Assembly: GCF_023008405.1 (NCBI RefSeq)
Contig: NZ_CP095376.1
Location: forward strand, 4,240,001 to 4,304,000
Direction: 5' to 3'
Length of the DNA stretch: 64,000 nucleotides
Source: Amycolatopsis sp. FBCC-B4732
GTDB taxonomy: Bacteria; Actinomycetota; Actinomycetes; Mycobacteriales; Pseudonocardiaceae
The notes beneath the pieces were generated by a model. That model made no database searches and was not told the origin of the DNA. It worked only from the letters and a program-made list of their open reading frames with translations. Position numbers and translations under genes: made by a program. Numbering within the stretch: position 1 is the first letter of the stretch; the number at the start of each line of letters is the position of its first letter. Shown here piece after piece: positions 48,536 through 57,834 of this stretch.

Positions 48536-49840
48536 GTGCTCGAAGGAGCTCTGGCCCGCGCGAAACCCGTCGTCCGGTGGAGCCTCGGGCACGCGCTGCC
48601 CCGGACCGTGCTACGCCGCGAGGCCAAGCGCGGGGACCTGCAAGGACGGATGGTCGTGGACGCGGCCGCCGGGCGGGATCTGACCGGGCTGTTCGAGGAG
48701 ATCCGCGCCGCCGGGCCGCTGGCGCGCACCCGGTTCGGCTGGATGACCACCACGCACGCCGCGGTCCGGGAAGTGCTCTCCAGCGAAGACTTCCGCGTCG
48801 GCGTCATCGGTGCCGACGGCTCGCCGCTCGGCCGGCTCGTCGAGTGGTCGGCCGGCGAGCACCTGCACCCGGTGCGGCCGCCGTCACTGCTCGCCGTCAA
48901 CCCGCCCGAGCACACGCGCTACCGCAAGCTCGTGACCGGCGTGTTCACCGCGCGCGCCGTCGAGCAGCTGCGCGGCCGCGTGCAGGAGATCGCCGACGGC
49001 CTGCTCGACGGCCTCGACCCCGGCCGCCCGCTCGACCTCGTCGAGTCCTACTGCGGGCTGCTGCCGGTGACCGTCATCAGCGAGATCCTCGGCGTGCCGC
49101 CGTCCGACCTCGGCAAGGTGCTGGCCCTGGGCTCGGCGGCCGCGCCCAGCCTCGACCTCGGCCTGGGCTGGCGCACCTTCCGCCACGTCGAGACGGCGCT
49201 CGGCGAGTTCGACACCTGGCTCGGCGAGCACCTCGACCACCTGCGCCGGCACCCCGGCAACGACCTGTTCAGCAAGCTCGTCGCCGCGCGCGACGACGGC
49301 GTCGGCCTCACCGGGACGGAGCTGAAGTCGACCGCCGGCCTGGTGCTGGCGGCCGGGTTCGAGACGACGGTCAACCTGCTCGGCAGCGGCATCGCGCTGC
49401 TGGCCGGCGACCCCGGGCAGCTCGCCGTGCTGCGCGAGCGGCCCGAGCTGTGGGGCAACGCCGTCGAGGAGGTGCTCCGGTACGACCCGCCGGTGCTGCT
49501 GACCGGACGGCTCGCGACCCGCGCGACCGAGGTCGCCGGGGTGCCGCTGCCGCGCGGCGCCCTGGTCACCACCGTGCTGGCCGGCGCGAACCGCGACCCT
49601 GGGGTGTTCGCCGATCCGGCGGTCTTCGACGTCACCCGGGAGCGGGCGCGCGATCACCTGGCGTTCGGTTCCGGCCGGCACCACTGCCTGGGCGCGTCGC
49701 TGGCGCGGATGGAGGGCGAGATCGGGTTGCGCACGATCTTCGAGCGGTTCCCCGGCCTGCGCGTGCTGCCCGGCGGCCGTCGCCGGTCGACCCGGATCCT
49801 GCGCGGCTACGAAAACCTGCCCGCGGTGCTCGCGACGTGA
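48536..49840 (+). CDS. Cytochrome P450
   Basis: A 434-residue bacterial P450. The I-helix oxygen-binding motif is AAGFETT, the K-helix ExxR is in EEVLRYDPP, and the heme loop FGSGRHHCLGASLARME supplies Cys384. It needs separate ferredoxin and reductase genes, none of which are here. The substrate is unknown. It overlaps the following TetR gene by GTGA. The paired operators upstream point to TetR control. Confidence 0.9.
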   Translation: MLEGALARAKPVVRWSLGHALPRTVLRREAKRGDLQGRMVVDAAAGRDLTGLFEEIRAAGPLARTRFGWMTTTHAAVREVLSSEDFRVGVIGADGSPLGRLVEWSAGEHLHPVRPPSLLAVNPPEHTRYRKLVTGVFTARAVEQLRGRVQEIADGLLDGLDPGRPLDLVESYCGLLPVTVISEILGVPPSDLGKVLALGSAAAPSLDLGLGWRTFRHVETALGEFDTWLGEHLDHLRRHPGNDLFSKLVAARDDGVGLTGTELKSTAGLVLAAGFETTVNLLGSGIALLAGDPGQLAVLRERPELWGNAVEEVLRYDPPVLLTGRLATRATEVAGVPLPRGALVTTVLAGANRDPGVFADPAVFDVTRERARDHLAFGSGRHHCLGASLARMEGEIGLRTIFERFPGLRVLPGGRRRSTRILRGYENLPAVLAT

Positions 49841-50487
49841 CGACCCGGCGTGGCCGTCCGCCCAAGGACCTCGGTGGCCTGTCCCGGGACCGGATCCTGC
49901 GGGAGGCACTCGCGTTGGTCGACGAAGAGGGCCTGGACGCCGTCAGCATGCGCAAGCTCGCGCGGCGGCTCGGCGTCGACCCGATGAGCTTGTACAACCA
50001 CGTGGACGGCAAGGACGCGCTGCTCGACGGCGTCGCCGAGGTGCTGCTGGCGGCGATCCCGGCGCCCCCGCCCGGCGACCTTCGGGAGACGATGTCCGCG
50101 CTGGCGCACGGCTTCCGGGCCGCGATGCTCGATCACCCCCGCGCCGCGCCGCTCGTGCTCACCCGCCAGCTCGCGTCGATGACGGCGCTGACCCCGGTCG
50201 AGGCCGTGCTCGGGCCGCTGCTCGCGGCGGGTTTCCCGCCGGATCGCGCGGTGCACGGGCTGCGGGCGGTGCTGGCGTTCCTGATCGGCACGCTGATGCG
50301 GGAGGTCGAGGCCGCGCCGACGTTCAGCGGCACCGACCCCGACGGCGCCCGCCGTCGCTTGGCGGACCTCGAGGGCTCCGGCCTGCCCGCCGTCACCGCG
50401 GCGGCGCCGTACCTCGCCGTGTGCGACCACGAGGCGGAGTTCGAGTTCGGGCTTCGGATCCTGCTCGACGCGCTCAGCGAGCTCTAG
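49837..50487 (+). CDS. TetR-family regulator of the P450 cluster
   Basis: A 216-residue regulator. The N-terminal DNA-binding domain contains SRDRILREALALVDEEGLDA and RKLARRLGVDPMSLYNHV; the C-terminal domain is of the tetracycline-repressor-like TetR_C_1 type. It is co-translated with the P450 (GTGA, 49837-49840) and probably binds the CTAC-N3-GTAG pair. It converges on the alarmone synthetase gene, overlapping by CTAG at the stops (50484-50487). Confidence 0.85.
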   Translation: MTTRRGRPPKDLGGLSRDRILREALALVDEEGLDAVSMRKLARRLGVDPMSLYNHVDGKDALLDGVAEVLLAAIPAPPPGDLRETMSALAHGFRAAMLDHPRAAPLVLTRQLASMTALTPVEAVLGPLLAAGFPPDRAVHGLRAVLAFLIGTLMREVEAAPTFSGTDPDGARRRLADLEGSGLPAVTAAAPYLAVCDHEAEFEFGLRILLDALSEL

Positions 50488-51137
50488 CGGATCCGCTCGT
50501 GCAGCGCGGCCATCCGCGCGTCGAGGTCGGCCGCCGTCCGGGCCGCGGCCGACAGCTCGCCCGCGAAGTCCGGCGGGACGCTGTCGCGGTATTTGTACGA
50601 CAGCTTGTGCTCGACGGCCGCCCAGAAGTCCATCGCGATGGTGCGCAGCTGGACCTCGACCTTGACCTTTTCGACGCGATCCGACAGGAACACCGGGATG
50701 CGGACGATGAGGTGCAGGCTGCGGTAGCCGTTGGCCTTGGGCTGGGCGATGTAGTCCTTGGTCCGCAGCAGCTCGACGTCGTCCTGCGCGGTGAGCATCC
50801 GGGCGACTTCGTAGACGTCGGACACGAACGGGCACACGACCCGGATCCCGGCGATGTCGTCGAGCGCGCCGGCGGCGGACACCCAGTCGGTGCCGAGGCC
50901 GCGGCGGTGCACTTTTTCCTTGATCGCCTCGGGCCGCTTCACCCGGCTGGTGATGTGCTCGATCGGGTCGTGCTGGTGGACGAAGTCGAACTCCTCGCTG
51001 AGGATCCGCAGCTTCGTCATCAGCTCTTCGATGGCGAACTTGTACATCAGGAGGAACCGCGGGAGCTGCCCGGCGACGGCGAGCTCGTCGGCCGCCTCAC
51101 GCAGGGAAGCGTCCTCGGCCGCCGGGTCGGTGGTCAC
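50484..51137 (-). CDS. Small alarmone synthetase (RelA/SpoT-like GTP pyrophosphokinase)
   Basis: A 217-residue synthetase-only RelA/SpoT homolog: FDFVHQHDPIEHITSRVKRP, DIAGIRVVCPFVSDVYEVA, TKDYIAQPKANGYRSLHLIV and VQLRTIAMDFWAAVEHKLSYK, without hydrolase or regulatory domains. It makes (p)ppGpp or related alarmones from ATP and GTP/GDP. The GTG at 51137 follows GAGG by 6 bases; a GTG/ATG choice further upstream is open but unsupported. In some genomes such genes act as toxins, but no antitoxin partner is seen. Confidence 0.85.
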   Translation of the reverse strand: MTTDPAAEDASLREAADELAVAGQLPRFLLMYKFAIEELMTKLRILSEEFDFVHQHDPIEHITSRVKRPEAIKEKVHRRGLGTDWVSAAGALDDIAGIRVVCPFVSDVYEVARMLTAQDDVELLRTKDYIAQPKANGYRSLHLIVRIPVFLSDRVEKVKVEVQLRTIAMDFWAAVEHKLSYKYRDSVPPDFAGELSAAARTAADLDARMAALHERIR

Positions 51138-51257
51138 TGAAGCCTCGTGCTGTCGTCGGTCGCTTGCGAACGCCAGGGTACTGCGCTCTGAACCGACAAC
51201 GGCCGGCGCCGGGCCGGAGTTCCCCCGAGTCACCGGATCGGGGGTCACCGGAAGGGC

Positions 51258-51296
51258 GGAGGGTGAGCACCGGCCCGCCGCCGGTGCTCACCCTCC
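51258..51296. terminator. Strong terminator after the repeat-protein gene
   Basis: A perfect 17-bp inverted repeat (left GGAGGGTGAGCACCGGC, 51258-51274; right 51280-51296) with a 5-base loop. It begins 7 bases downstream of the stop at 51304. No T-run. Confidence 0.75.
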
Positions 51297-51303
51297 GGGT
51301 CTT

Positions 51304-52665
51304 TTACTTGCCGGCGGTCGCCGTCGCTGTGGCGGTGGCCTTGGCCGCTTGTGCGGCGACGCACTTCTCGGCGGCCGCGGCGGTCTGGTCGGCGGCCTGG
51401 GCCTTGGCCTTCTGGTGGCCCTTGCCCTTCTGGTCGTCGGCCATGCCCTGCTGCTCGGCGGCCATGCCCTGCTGGTCGGCTGCCGCGCTCTGGTCGGCGG
51501 TGGCCTGGGTCACGCAGTCGAGGATCGCGGCGCAGTCCTGGTCGGAGACGGCGTTCTGGGCGGCGTCCTGCTGAGCGGCCATGCCGTTCTCTTCGGCCAT
51601 GCCCTGCTGGTTCGCCATGCCGTTCTGGTCGGCTGCGCCCTGCTGGTTCGCCATACCGTTCTCGGCGGCCATGCCGTTCTCGTCGGCCGCGCCCTGCTGG
51701 TTCGCCATACCGTTCTCGGCGGCCATGCCGTTCTCGTTGGCTGCGCCGTTGCTGCCGGCCATGCCGTTTTGCTCGGCCGCGCCCTGCTGACCGGCCACGC
51801 CGTTCTTGTCGGCCGCGCCGTTCTGCCCGGCCATCCCCTGCTGACCGGCCATGCCGTTCTGCTCGGCCTCGCCGTTCTGCGCGGCCATGCCCTGCTGGTC
51901 GGCCACCCCGTCGGCACCTGCGACTTGGGCTACGCACTTCTCGACCACGGCGCAGGCCTGAGCGGCGGCCGCGTTCTGGTCGGCGGCGTTCTGCTGGTCG
52001 GCCGCCTTGCCCTTCTGCTTGGCCTTGCCGTTCTGGCCGGCCATGCCCTGCTGATCGGCCATGCCGTTCTCATCGGCGGCCTTGCCGTTCTGCCCGGCCA
52101 TACCCTGCTGCTCGGCCATGCCGCCCTGCTCGGCGGCGCCGTTCTCACCGGCGGCCATGCCGTTCTCACCGGCGGCCATGCCGTTCTGGTCGGCGGCGCC
52201 GTTCTCGTCGGCCGCCATACCGCTCTTCCCGGCGGCACCGTTCCCGTCGGCGGCCATGCCGTTCTCCTTGGCCGCCGCCTTCTTCCCGGCCATGCCCTTC
52301 TGCTCGGCCGCCGCACCCTGCTCCGCCGCTCCGGCCACCGCCGCGCACTCGGCCGCGGCCGCGTTCGCCGCTACCCTGCCTTCACACCCGGCGGCCTTGC
52401 GACTCTGTTCGATCTGCTGGACCACCGCCTGGCGGTTGGCGATGCGGGCCGCCGATTGGGCGTCCGGGGCGGCTTGCTGGCCTGCGATGAACGTGAGGTT
52501 GTTCTGCAGCGCCGTGTCCAGACCACTGCAGTTCTCGGTCGCCGCGTTGCTCGCCGGGCTGCTCAGGGCGATCGCCGTCGCGGTCGCCCCCGCGACTCCC
52601 AGCAGCGCTACCAGCCCGATCGTCGCCGGTTTGCGGTGTCGTCCGGTCCTGCGCGTTTGGGGCAT
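51304..52665 (-). CDS. Secreted hexapeptide-repeat protein with cysteine modules
   Basis: A 453-residue low-complexity protein of no recognised family. A signal or anchor segment lies at residues 15-40 (PATIGLVALLGVAGATATAI). The body is two blocks of a six-residue repeat, consensus M-A-x-(E/Q)-(N/Q)-G (about 113-236 and 252-370). They are separated by cysteine modules of similar sequence: QACAVVEKCVAQ (Cys238, Cys244), QDCAAILDCVTQ (378, 384) and EKCVAAQ (435); other cysteines are at 46, 94 and 107. The even number of cysteines suggests disulfides outside the cell. The ATG at 52665 has GAGGAGGGG upstream. A structural wall or matrix role is speculative. Confidence 0.7.
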   Translation of the reverse strand: MPQTRRTGRHRKPATIGLVALLGVAGATATAIALSSPASNAATENCSGLDTALQNNLTFIAGQQAAPDAQSAARIANRQAVVQQIEQSRKAAGCEGRVAANAAAAECAAVAGAAEQGAAAEQKGMAGKKAAAKENGMAADGNGAAGKSGMAADENGAADQNGMAAGENGMAAGENGAAEQGGMAEQQGMAGQNGKAADENGMADQQGMAGQNGKAKQKGKAADQQNAADQNAAAAQACAVVEKCVAQVAGADGVADQQGMAAQNGEAEQNGMAGQQGMAGQNGAADKNGVAGQQGAAEQNGMAGSNGAANENGMAAENGMANQQGAADENGMAAENGMANQQGAADQNGMANQQGMAEENGMAAQQDAAQNAVSDQDCAAILDCVTQATADQSAAADQQGMAAEQQGMADDQKGKGHQKAKAQAADQTAAAAEKCVAAQAAKATATATATAGK

Positions 52666-52808
52666 CAGCCCCTCCTCTCGGGTCGCCACCTCACCCACTC
52701 ACACGGGACGATCGCCCGAGTGGTTCAAAGTGCGGGAAAACGACCCGAGAGTCCTTTGTGGATAGCATTATTCTGCACGGGCAGAGGACCACGATCCGGA
52801 TACATCGT

Positions 52809-55676
52809 CTAAGCAAACGCTGCGGCCTCGACGTCCTGGTGGACGAGATCGTTGCGCAAGAGAATGTGCCGGTGCCAGCGGCCGGGTGCGGCGAGCAGCA
52901 CGATCAGCCGCAGCAGCGCGAGGCGGTCGGGCACAGGCACGGCGACGTCGGTTTCGGAAGCTTCGACGAACGGGAACGCGCCACCCAGCAGGTAGGCCGC
53001 CTGCAAGTGAGTACTCATGCCACGCAGATCGACCAGCAAGCCAGCGGACGTCGCCACCACCGTCGGCAGCGGCATGGGGCGCGGCAGTGCACCGACGTCC
53101 GGGACCGGCTCACCTCGCCGTCGGCAGTAGACCGTGGTCACCCGGGCGCCGGCCGCGACGAACTGGATCGACGCTGGGAACCGACGGACAACCGGTCGTT
53201 GGAGACTCAACATGGCCCGCTGCGTCCCTGCCGCCGCCCTGCGAGCACCCCGGCTGCGCTTCGTCGGCGGGCGGAGATGGGCCAACGCGGTTGCGTAGAT
53301 CGTACCGGCGCCGAGCAACCCCACGGTGAGAAGCAGAACCCCCGCTCCGTTGAAGAACAGCAGGACGAACCCGACGAGCGCCAGCAACACCATCAGCGCC
53401 ATGGTCCTGGCTCTGCGCACTTGACCTGCCCAGAACCAGCGGGCGTCCGGACCGATCGTCGACAGGGGATTGGTCCCGGCCAGCACGCCTACCCGGCTGA
53501 GCGCGTGCCGCGTATTCGGGTCCGCTCCCTCGAACTGGTCAGTGGCGCTGGTGAGCACCGACCCGAGCAGCGTGTTCGCGGCGACACCGACGGTCTCCCA
53601 CGGCACGATGCCGCGCCGGGCACCGCTGAGCCGCGCGGAGTCGATCCCATGCAAGGTCACCGCCACGAGCTCATCACGCAACGCAGCCTCGGCGAGCAGC
53701 AGCGCCCAACTGCTCAGATCCTCCGCAGCGTCCGTCACCCTGGCCACGGCATAGGTCAGGAGCTCCTTCTGGTCCATTGCGTCCAGGAGGCGCTCGATCT
53801 GGTCGAACCGGTCGCCGACGCGTTCGAAGAGCTCAGCCACCTTGAACGCGTCGGCCGGGCTGAAGCGCAGCCACAGCCCGAACAGCCGCTCGAAGCGTTC
53901 TGGATCGTCGTTCGTGAGCCGCTTGAGCAGAGCATCGGTGCGGTGCCAGCCGTCGAGCTGGGCCAGCTCGTCGAAACAAGCCACGAGCAAGCGGACCGCG
54001 CCGAACCACGCCGCGTCCCAATGCTCCGGCTCGGTGGCTGCCAGCACCGCTTGCAGTTCGTCCACACTCTGAGAGAACGACGCCGAGCCGTACGCCTGGC
54101 ATTCGCGCGCCGCACGAATCACCAATACCGGTGGCGCACCCTGCGCGCTCAGCTCGGCCAGTGCCGGGAGCCGCTCGGAACGCTTCAGCAGTGTCGAAGT
54201 GAATACGACGACCTCGGCGAGCCGCCCGGTGTCCTGCTTCTCTCCCGGCCGGAGCATCGTGGCGACGAGCTCGGCGAAAGCTGGCTCACCGCTCTCACTT
54301 ATCTCCTTGGCCGCGAGGTATTCGCAGAGGCTCAAGTGGATGAACCGCAGGGACTCACCGGTGCGTTCCTCAGTGAAGACGCCGGTGTCGAGGGAGAGCG
54401 CACGAAGATACTCCTCCGCTTCGTCGTCCGATCCGTGCCGGCCAAGCTCCCGAGTGGTCGCAACCGCGTCGCGCCAGGAAATCGCGTTGGGTGGGTCGTC
54501 TCTGCGGTAGAGGTGATCGAGGGCGATCCGGCCGAGCAGTTCCTCACGGCGGCGCAGTTCGGAACTGCCCTGTCCCAACCCTAACTGCTGGGCGCGGCGG
54601 TGCTGCAGCAACTCGCCGACGACGCTGCGGTAGAAATCCGAGCGGGTGTCCGGCAGCCGGACCGTCTGCAGGTTTTCGGAGTTCGCGTACCGCTGGTCCT
54701 GCGCGACGTACATGGAGAGAACCAACGGGTTACCGCACATCTCGGCGAGGGTGCCGTGTCCGAGCAACGTCGTGAAGATCCGCTGCGCTTCCTCATGCCG
54801 GTCGCGGGGGTAAGGCCATTTCCTGAGGAATTCGAAGATGTCGGCCGGGCTGAACGGCTGCAACTCGTAAACAGCGTTCATGCCGCTGAGGAACCCGCGC
54901 GGGAGCGCGCCGCGCAACTGGGTGCGCGCTGTCACGATCACCTTGGTGTGAGGTGTTTCCCCACGCAGCGAGGTGATCAAGCCGCGGATCGCCTCCACAG
55001 CGAAACCCAGACGGTTGCCCGGGACCTCGTCGAGACCATCGAGCAGCACGAACAGCCCGTTGCGCCGGGACCAAGCGTCGATCGCGAACCGAGGATCGTG
55101 CATGCCGCGCACGGCAGACGCCGTCCGGATGAGCTCGGAGCGGAGCCAGGCGCCCGGCTCCGCTCCGTCCGCGCCCGAAGCGTGCCAGTCCAGGGTCCGC
55201 AGTTCCAGGTGTACCGGCAGCCTGCTGGTTGCCGGCACGGAGTAGAGCTGGCGGCAGGATTGCCGGAAGAGCTTCTTCGTCAACGACGACTTGCCGGATC
55301 CAGGCTCGCCGAACAGCAACGCCGAGCCGGTCTTGCCGGCGAGCAGGTCTTCGTCCGACACCCGCAGGTCGGTCCTCCTGGACAGGGAAAGCCGCACGTA
55401 GGCGGTGTCGATTTCGATCCGGGCGTTGTCCACCGATGGCACGAACAGGTGCGTGTCGAAGCTCTCGAGCTTCAGTTCGGCGAACCGGCGGACGCCGAAC
55501 TGCCGGGCCAGCGCCGTGCTGACCAACCGGCCGACGCTCAGCCGCAGGGTACCCGCGAGGTAGCCGCCGAACGGCTGGAACTCGCGGGCCACCGAGCGGC
55601 GGTACCTGCGGAAGAACGCGACCAGCGGCGCCACGCCGCTGAGCCCGGCTGCCGAAAGGATCAGCCAAACCGCCAT
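52809..55676 (-). CDS. Membrane-anchored NACHT-family STAND NTPase
   Basis: A 955-residue protein. A membrane helix lies at residues 2-22. The NACHT NTPase follows: Walker A GEPGSGKS (123-130), Walker B LFVLLDGLDEVP (208-219) and the downstream signature RFIHLSLCEYLAAKE (454-468). A helical repeat-like region spans about 470-740, two more membrane helices lie at 759-800, and a soluble C-terminus follows. The layout resembles bacterial NLR-type NTPases, some of which are antiphage. No effector domain is recognised. Base composition is less GC-rich than its neighbours, a sign of transfer. The ATG has AAAGGG 6 bases upstream; it stands alone. Confidence 0.82.
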   Translation of the reverse strand: MAVWLILSAAGLSGVAPLVAFFRRYRRSVAREFQPFGGYLAGTLRLSVGRLVSTALARQFGVRRFAELKLESFDTHLFVPSVDNARIEIDTAYVRLSLSRRTDLRVSDEDLLAGKTGSALLFGEPGSGKSSLTKKLFRQSCRQLYSVPATSRLPVHLELRTLDWHASGADGAEPGAWLRSELIRTASAVRGMHDPRFAIDAWSRRNGLFVLLDGLDEVPGNRLGFAVEAIRGLITSLRGETPHTKVIVTARTQLRGALPRGFLSGMNAVYELQPFSPADIFEFLRKWPYPRDRHEEAQRIFTTLLGHGTLAEMCGNPLVLSMYVAQDQRYANSENLQTVRLPDTRSDFYRSVVGELLQHRRAQQLGLGQGSSELRRREELLGRIALDHLYRRDDPPNAISWRDAVATTRELGRHGSDDEAEEYLRALSLDTGVFTEERTGESLRFIHLSLCEYLAAKEISESGEPAFAELVATMLRPGEKQDTGRLAEVVVFTSTLLKRSERLPALAELSAQGAPPVLVIRAARECQAYGSASFSQSVDELQAVLAATEPEHWDAAWFGAVRLLVACFDELAQLDGWHRTDALLKRLTNDDPERFERLFGLWLRFSPADAFKVAELFERVGDRFDQIERLLDAMDQKELLTYAVARVTDAAEDLSSWALLLAEAALRDELVAVTLHGIDSARLSGARRGIVPWETVGVAANTLLGSVLTSATDQFEGADPNTRHALSRVGVLAGTNPLSTIGPDARWFWAGQVRRARTMALMVLLALVGFVLLFFNGAGVLLLTVGLLGAGTIYATALAHLRPPTKRSRGARRAAAGTQRAMLSLQRPVVRRFPASIQFVAAGARVTTVYCRRRGEPVPDVGALPRPMPLPTVVATSAGLLVDLRGMSTHLQAAYLLGGAFPFVEASETDVAVPVPDRLALLRLIVLLAAPGRWHRHILLRNDLVHQDVEAAAFA

Positions 55677-55685
55677 CTCGGCCCT

Positions 55686-55724
55686 TTCACGACTGTCGGC
55701 TGCAAACGCCTCGACAGTCGTGAA
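55686..55724 (-). terminator. Terminator downstream of the luciferase-like gene
   Basis: A perfect 13-bp inverted repeat TTCACGACTGTCG / CGACAGTCGTGAA with a 13-base loop lies between the luciferase-like gene's stop (55748) and the NACHT gene's start (55676). It separates the two same-strand genes. Confidence 0.65.
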
Positions 55725-55747
55725 CGAGCGAAGAGTTGTTACGCGGC

Positions 55748-56623
55748 TCAGCCGAGCGAGTCCAGCTGCGGCACCGCCGGGGCCATGCCCTCGATCCACG
55801 TCGACGGCGAGCCCGTCGTCGGGGTGACGATCGCCGTCTCGATGCCCAGCTTCGCGTAGGCCGCCATCGAACGGACGAAGTCGTCTCGCGTTTCCGGGGT
55901 GGGGCGGGGGTTGTTGGCCAGGATCGTCTTGCGGATCGTCGTGTAGTCGCGGCCGACGTCGTCGCAGTGGCGGCGCAGGACGTCCAGCTTGTGCGCCACG
56001 TCCTCCGGCGACGTGCCGAACAGGTTGCACGCGTCGCCGTACTGGGCGACCAGGCGCAGCGTCTTGCGCTCCCCCGAACCGCCGATCAGGATGTTCGGGC
56101 GGTGGATCGGCTGCGGCGAACAGAGCGTCTCCGCCAGCTGGTAGTGCTTGCCCTCGAACGGGCCGTTGGCGGCCGGGTCCCACATCCGGCCGCAGATGCG
56201 CAGCGTCTCCTCCAGGCGCTCGAAACGCTCGGCGACCGGCGGGAACGGGACGCCCATGCCCCGGTGCTCGCGCTCGAACCACGCCGCGCCGATGCCGAGG
56301 GCCGCGCGGCCGCCGGACACGACGTCGAGGGTCGTGACGATCTTCGCGAGCAGGCCGGGGTGGCGGTACGTCACGCCCGTGACCAGCAGGCCGAGCTCGA
56401 TGCGGGACGTGTGCGCGGCGAGGTAGCCGAGCGTCGTGTAGCCCTCCAGCATGTTCGACTCGGCGGGGAGGCCGGTGGGTTCGATCTGGAAGTAGTGGTC
56501 CATGAAGGACAACCAGGTCGCACCGGCCTCCTCCGCCGCCGCGCCCACCCGGGCGAGCTCGCCGGCGATGGCGGGGGTGCCGCCGTCGATGTCGAAGATG
56601 GGCAGGTGGAAACCGAGTTCCAT
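55748..56623 (-). CDS. Luciferase-like (LLM) oxidoreductase
   Basis: A 291-residue TIM-barrel protein of the F420/FMN-dependent luciferase-like superfamily: FMDHYFQIEP, GLLVTGVTYRHPGLLAKIV, GIGAAWFEREHRGMGVPFPP and ILIGGSGERKTLRLVAQYGD are class-typical. The cofactor is probably F420 but cannot be proven from motifs. The ATG follows AGGAG by 8-9 bases. The promoter has a MerR-type 19-bp spacer with a perfect dyad, so expression is likely switched on by a MerR-family sensor encoded elsewhere. Confidence 0.8.
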   Translation of the reverse strand: MELGFHLPIFDIDGGTPAIAGELARVGAAAEEAGATWLSFMDHYFQIEPTGLPAESNMLEGYTTLGYLAAHTSRIELGLLVTGVTYRHPGLLAKIVTTLDVVSGGRAALGIGAAWFEREHRGMGVPFPPVAERFERLEETLRICGRMWDPAANGPFEGKHYQLAETLCSPQPIHRPNILIGGSGERKTLRLVAQYGDACNLFGTSPEDVAHKLDVLRRHCDDVGRDYTTIRKTILANNPRPTPETRDDFVRSMAAYAKLGIETAIVTPTTGSPSTWIEGMAPAVPQLDSLG

Positions 56624-56658
56624 GGGGTGTTCTCCTGACGTGCGGTCGACGTGACCCC

Positions 56659-56689
56659 ACGTTAGGTCCTGGAGCGCGCTCCAGGTCAA
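56659..56689 (-). promoter_or_regulatory. MerR-type promoter of the luciferase-like gene
   Basis: On the minus strand TTGACC (56684-56689) and TAACGT (56659-56664) are separated by 19 bases, the overlong spacer typical of MerR-regulated promoters. The 18-bp perfect palindrome CCTGGAGCGCGCTCCAGG (56668-56685) fills the spacer. The palindrome reaches the stop of the neighbouring adenosylhomocysteinase-like gene. Confidence 0.7.
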
Positions 56690-56690
56690 G

Positions 56691-57824
56691 CTAGCTCAGC
56701 CGCGCCACCAGGTCCGTCGCGATCCGGTGCTCCACCGGCGCCGGGACCGGCTGGACGCCCGGGGCCAGGCCGCCCGCCACCGCCGCCAGGCTGCGGACCT
56801 GCAGGGTCAGGCCCAGGTCCATCGCCTGGATCGAGTTGCCGTTGGCCGCGGTCAGGTTGAGCATCCGGCCGCGGTCGAGGACGACGATCTCGCGGCCGCC
56901 GGCCAGCACGTGCCCGGTGCGGCGGCCCGGCTCGCCGTACTCGACCGTGCGGACCGTCGCCGCGCGCAGCGCCGCCGCGTCGATCTCCCACGCGAAGTGC
57001 CCGACACCCGCGATCAGCGCACCGTCCGGCAGGGCCGCCAGTTCCGCGGCACCGACGACGCCGGGAGCGCCCGTCGCGGTGAAAACCGCTTGCGCGTCCG
57101 CCAGCACCTCCGTCGACGAGGCGACGCGGTGACCGTCCAAAATGGCCTGCAGCGCCCGCATCGGGTCCGGTTCGCACACCGCGACGCGCGCGCCGAGGCG
57201 CGACAGCGTGTCCGCGACGCCCTTGCCGCACGGCCCGTAGCCGAGCACCGCCGCGCGCATCCCCGGCACCATCAGGTTGGTGGCGTTGAGGAATCCCTGC
57301 ACGACGCTCTGCCCGACGCCGAATTCGTTCTCCACCAGCAGTTTCAGCCGCGAGTCGTTGATCACGACGATCGGGTGGGCGACGCGCTCCTCGCGCAGCC
57401 GGACGCCGCCGGTCGTCGTTTCCTCGGTACCGCCGAGCCAGCCGGACGGCGGACCCGAGCGCAGCAGCGAAAGCGTCAGGTCGGCGCCGTTGTCGAGCGT
57501 GAGGTCGGGTTCGCACTCGAGCACGAGGGCGACGTTGCGGGTGTGGCCGGTCTCGTCGTCGGCACGGCGGGTGTGCACGCGCACCCCGAGTTCCCGCAGC
57601 GCGGCGGCGACGTCGTCGTGGGTGGTGCCGGGCGAGCCGGTCAGGCTGACCTCGACCCCGGCGCGGGCGAGCAGCGTGACCAGCGCCGCCGTCTTGGGTT
57701 CGACGTGCAGGCACATCGCCAGGCGCCGCCCGGCGAGCAGGGGCGCGGCTTCCGCGACCGCGGCGGCGGTCAGCGGCATGTGCTTGAGCGCCCACTCGGT
57801 CCCGGCGTGAACGGATGAAGGCAT
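56691..57824 (-). CDS. Adenosylhomocysteinase-family protein (short form)
   Basis: A 377-residue NAD-dependent protein related to S-adenosylhomocysteine hydrolase. Comparable motifs are CLHVEPKTA, LDNGADLT, EETTTGGVRL, INDSRLKLL, the NAD loop GYGPCGKGVAD and GVGHFAWEID. It is shorter than standard SahH (430-490 residues) and lacks the C-terminal lysine-tyrosine tail. It could hydrolyse SAH or a related thioether nucleoside. The ATG at 57824 follows AAGGA by 5 bases. A structured leader with an 18-codon reading frame lies upstream. Confidence 0.78.
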   Translation of the reverse strand: MPSSVHAGTEWALKHMPLTAAAVAEAAPLLAGRRLAMCLHVEPKTAALVTLLARAGVEVSLTGSPGTTHDDVAAALRELGVRVHTRRADDETGHTRNVALVLECEPDLTLDNGADLTLSLLRSGPPSGWLGGTEETTTGGVRLREERVAHPIVVINDSRLKLLVENEFGVGQSVVQGFLNATNLMVPGMRAAVLGYGPCGKGVADTLSRLGARVAVCEPDPMRALQAILDGHRVASSTEVLADAQAVFTATGAPGVVGAAELAALPDGALIAGVGHFAWEIDAAALRAATVRTVEYGEPGRRTGHVLAGGREIVVLDRGRMLNLTAANGNSIQAMDLGLTLQVRSLAAVAGGLAPGVQPVPAPVEHRIATDLVARLS

Positions 57825-57834
57825 GACTGTCCTT

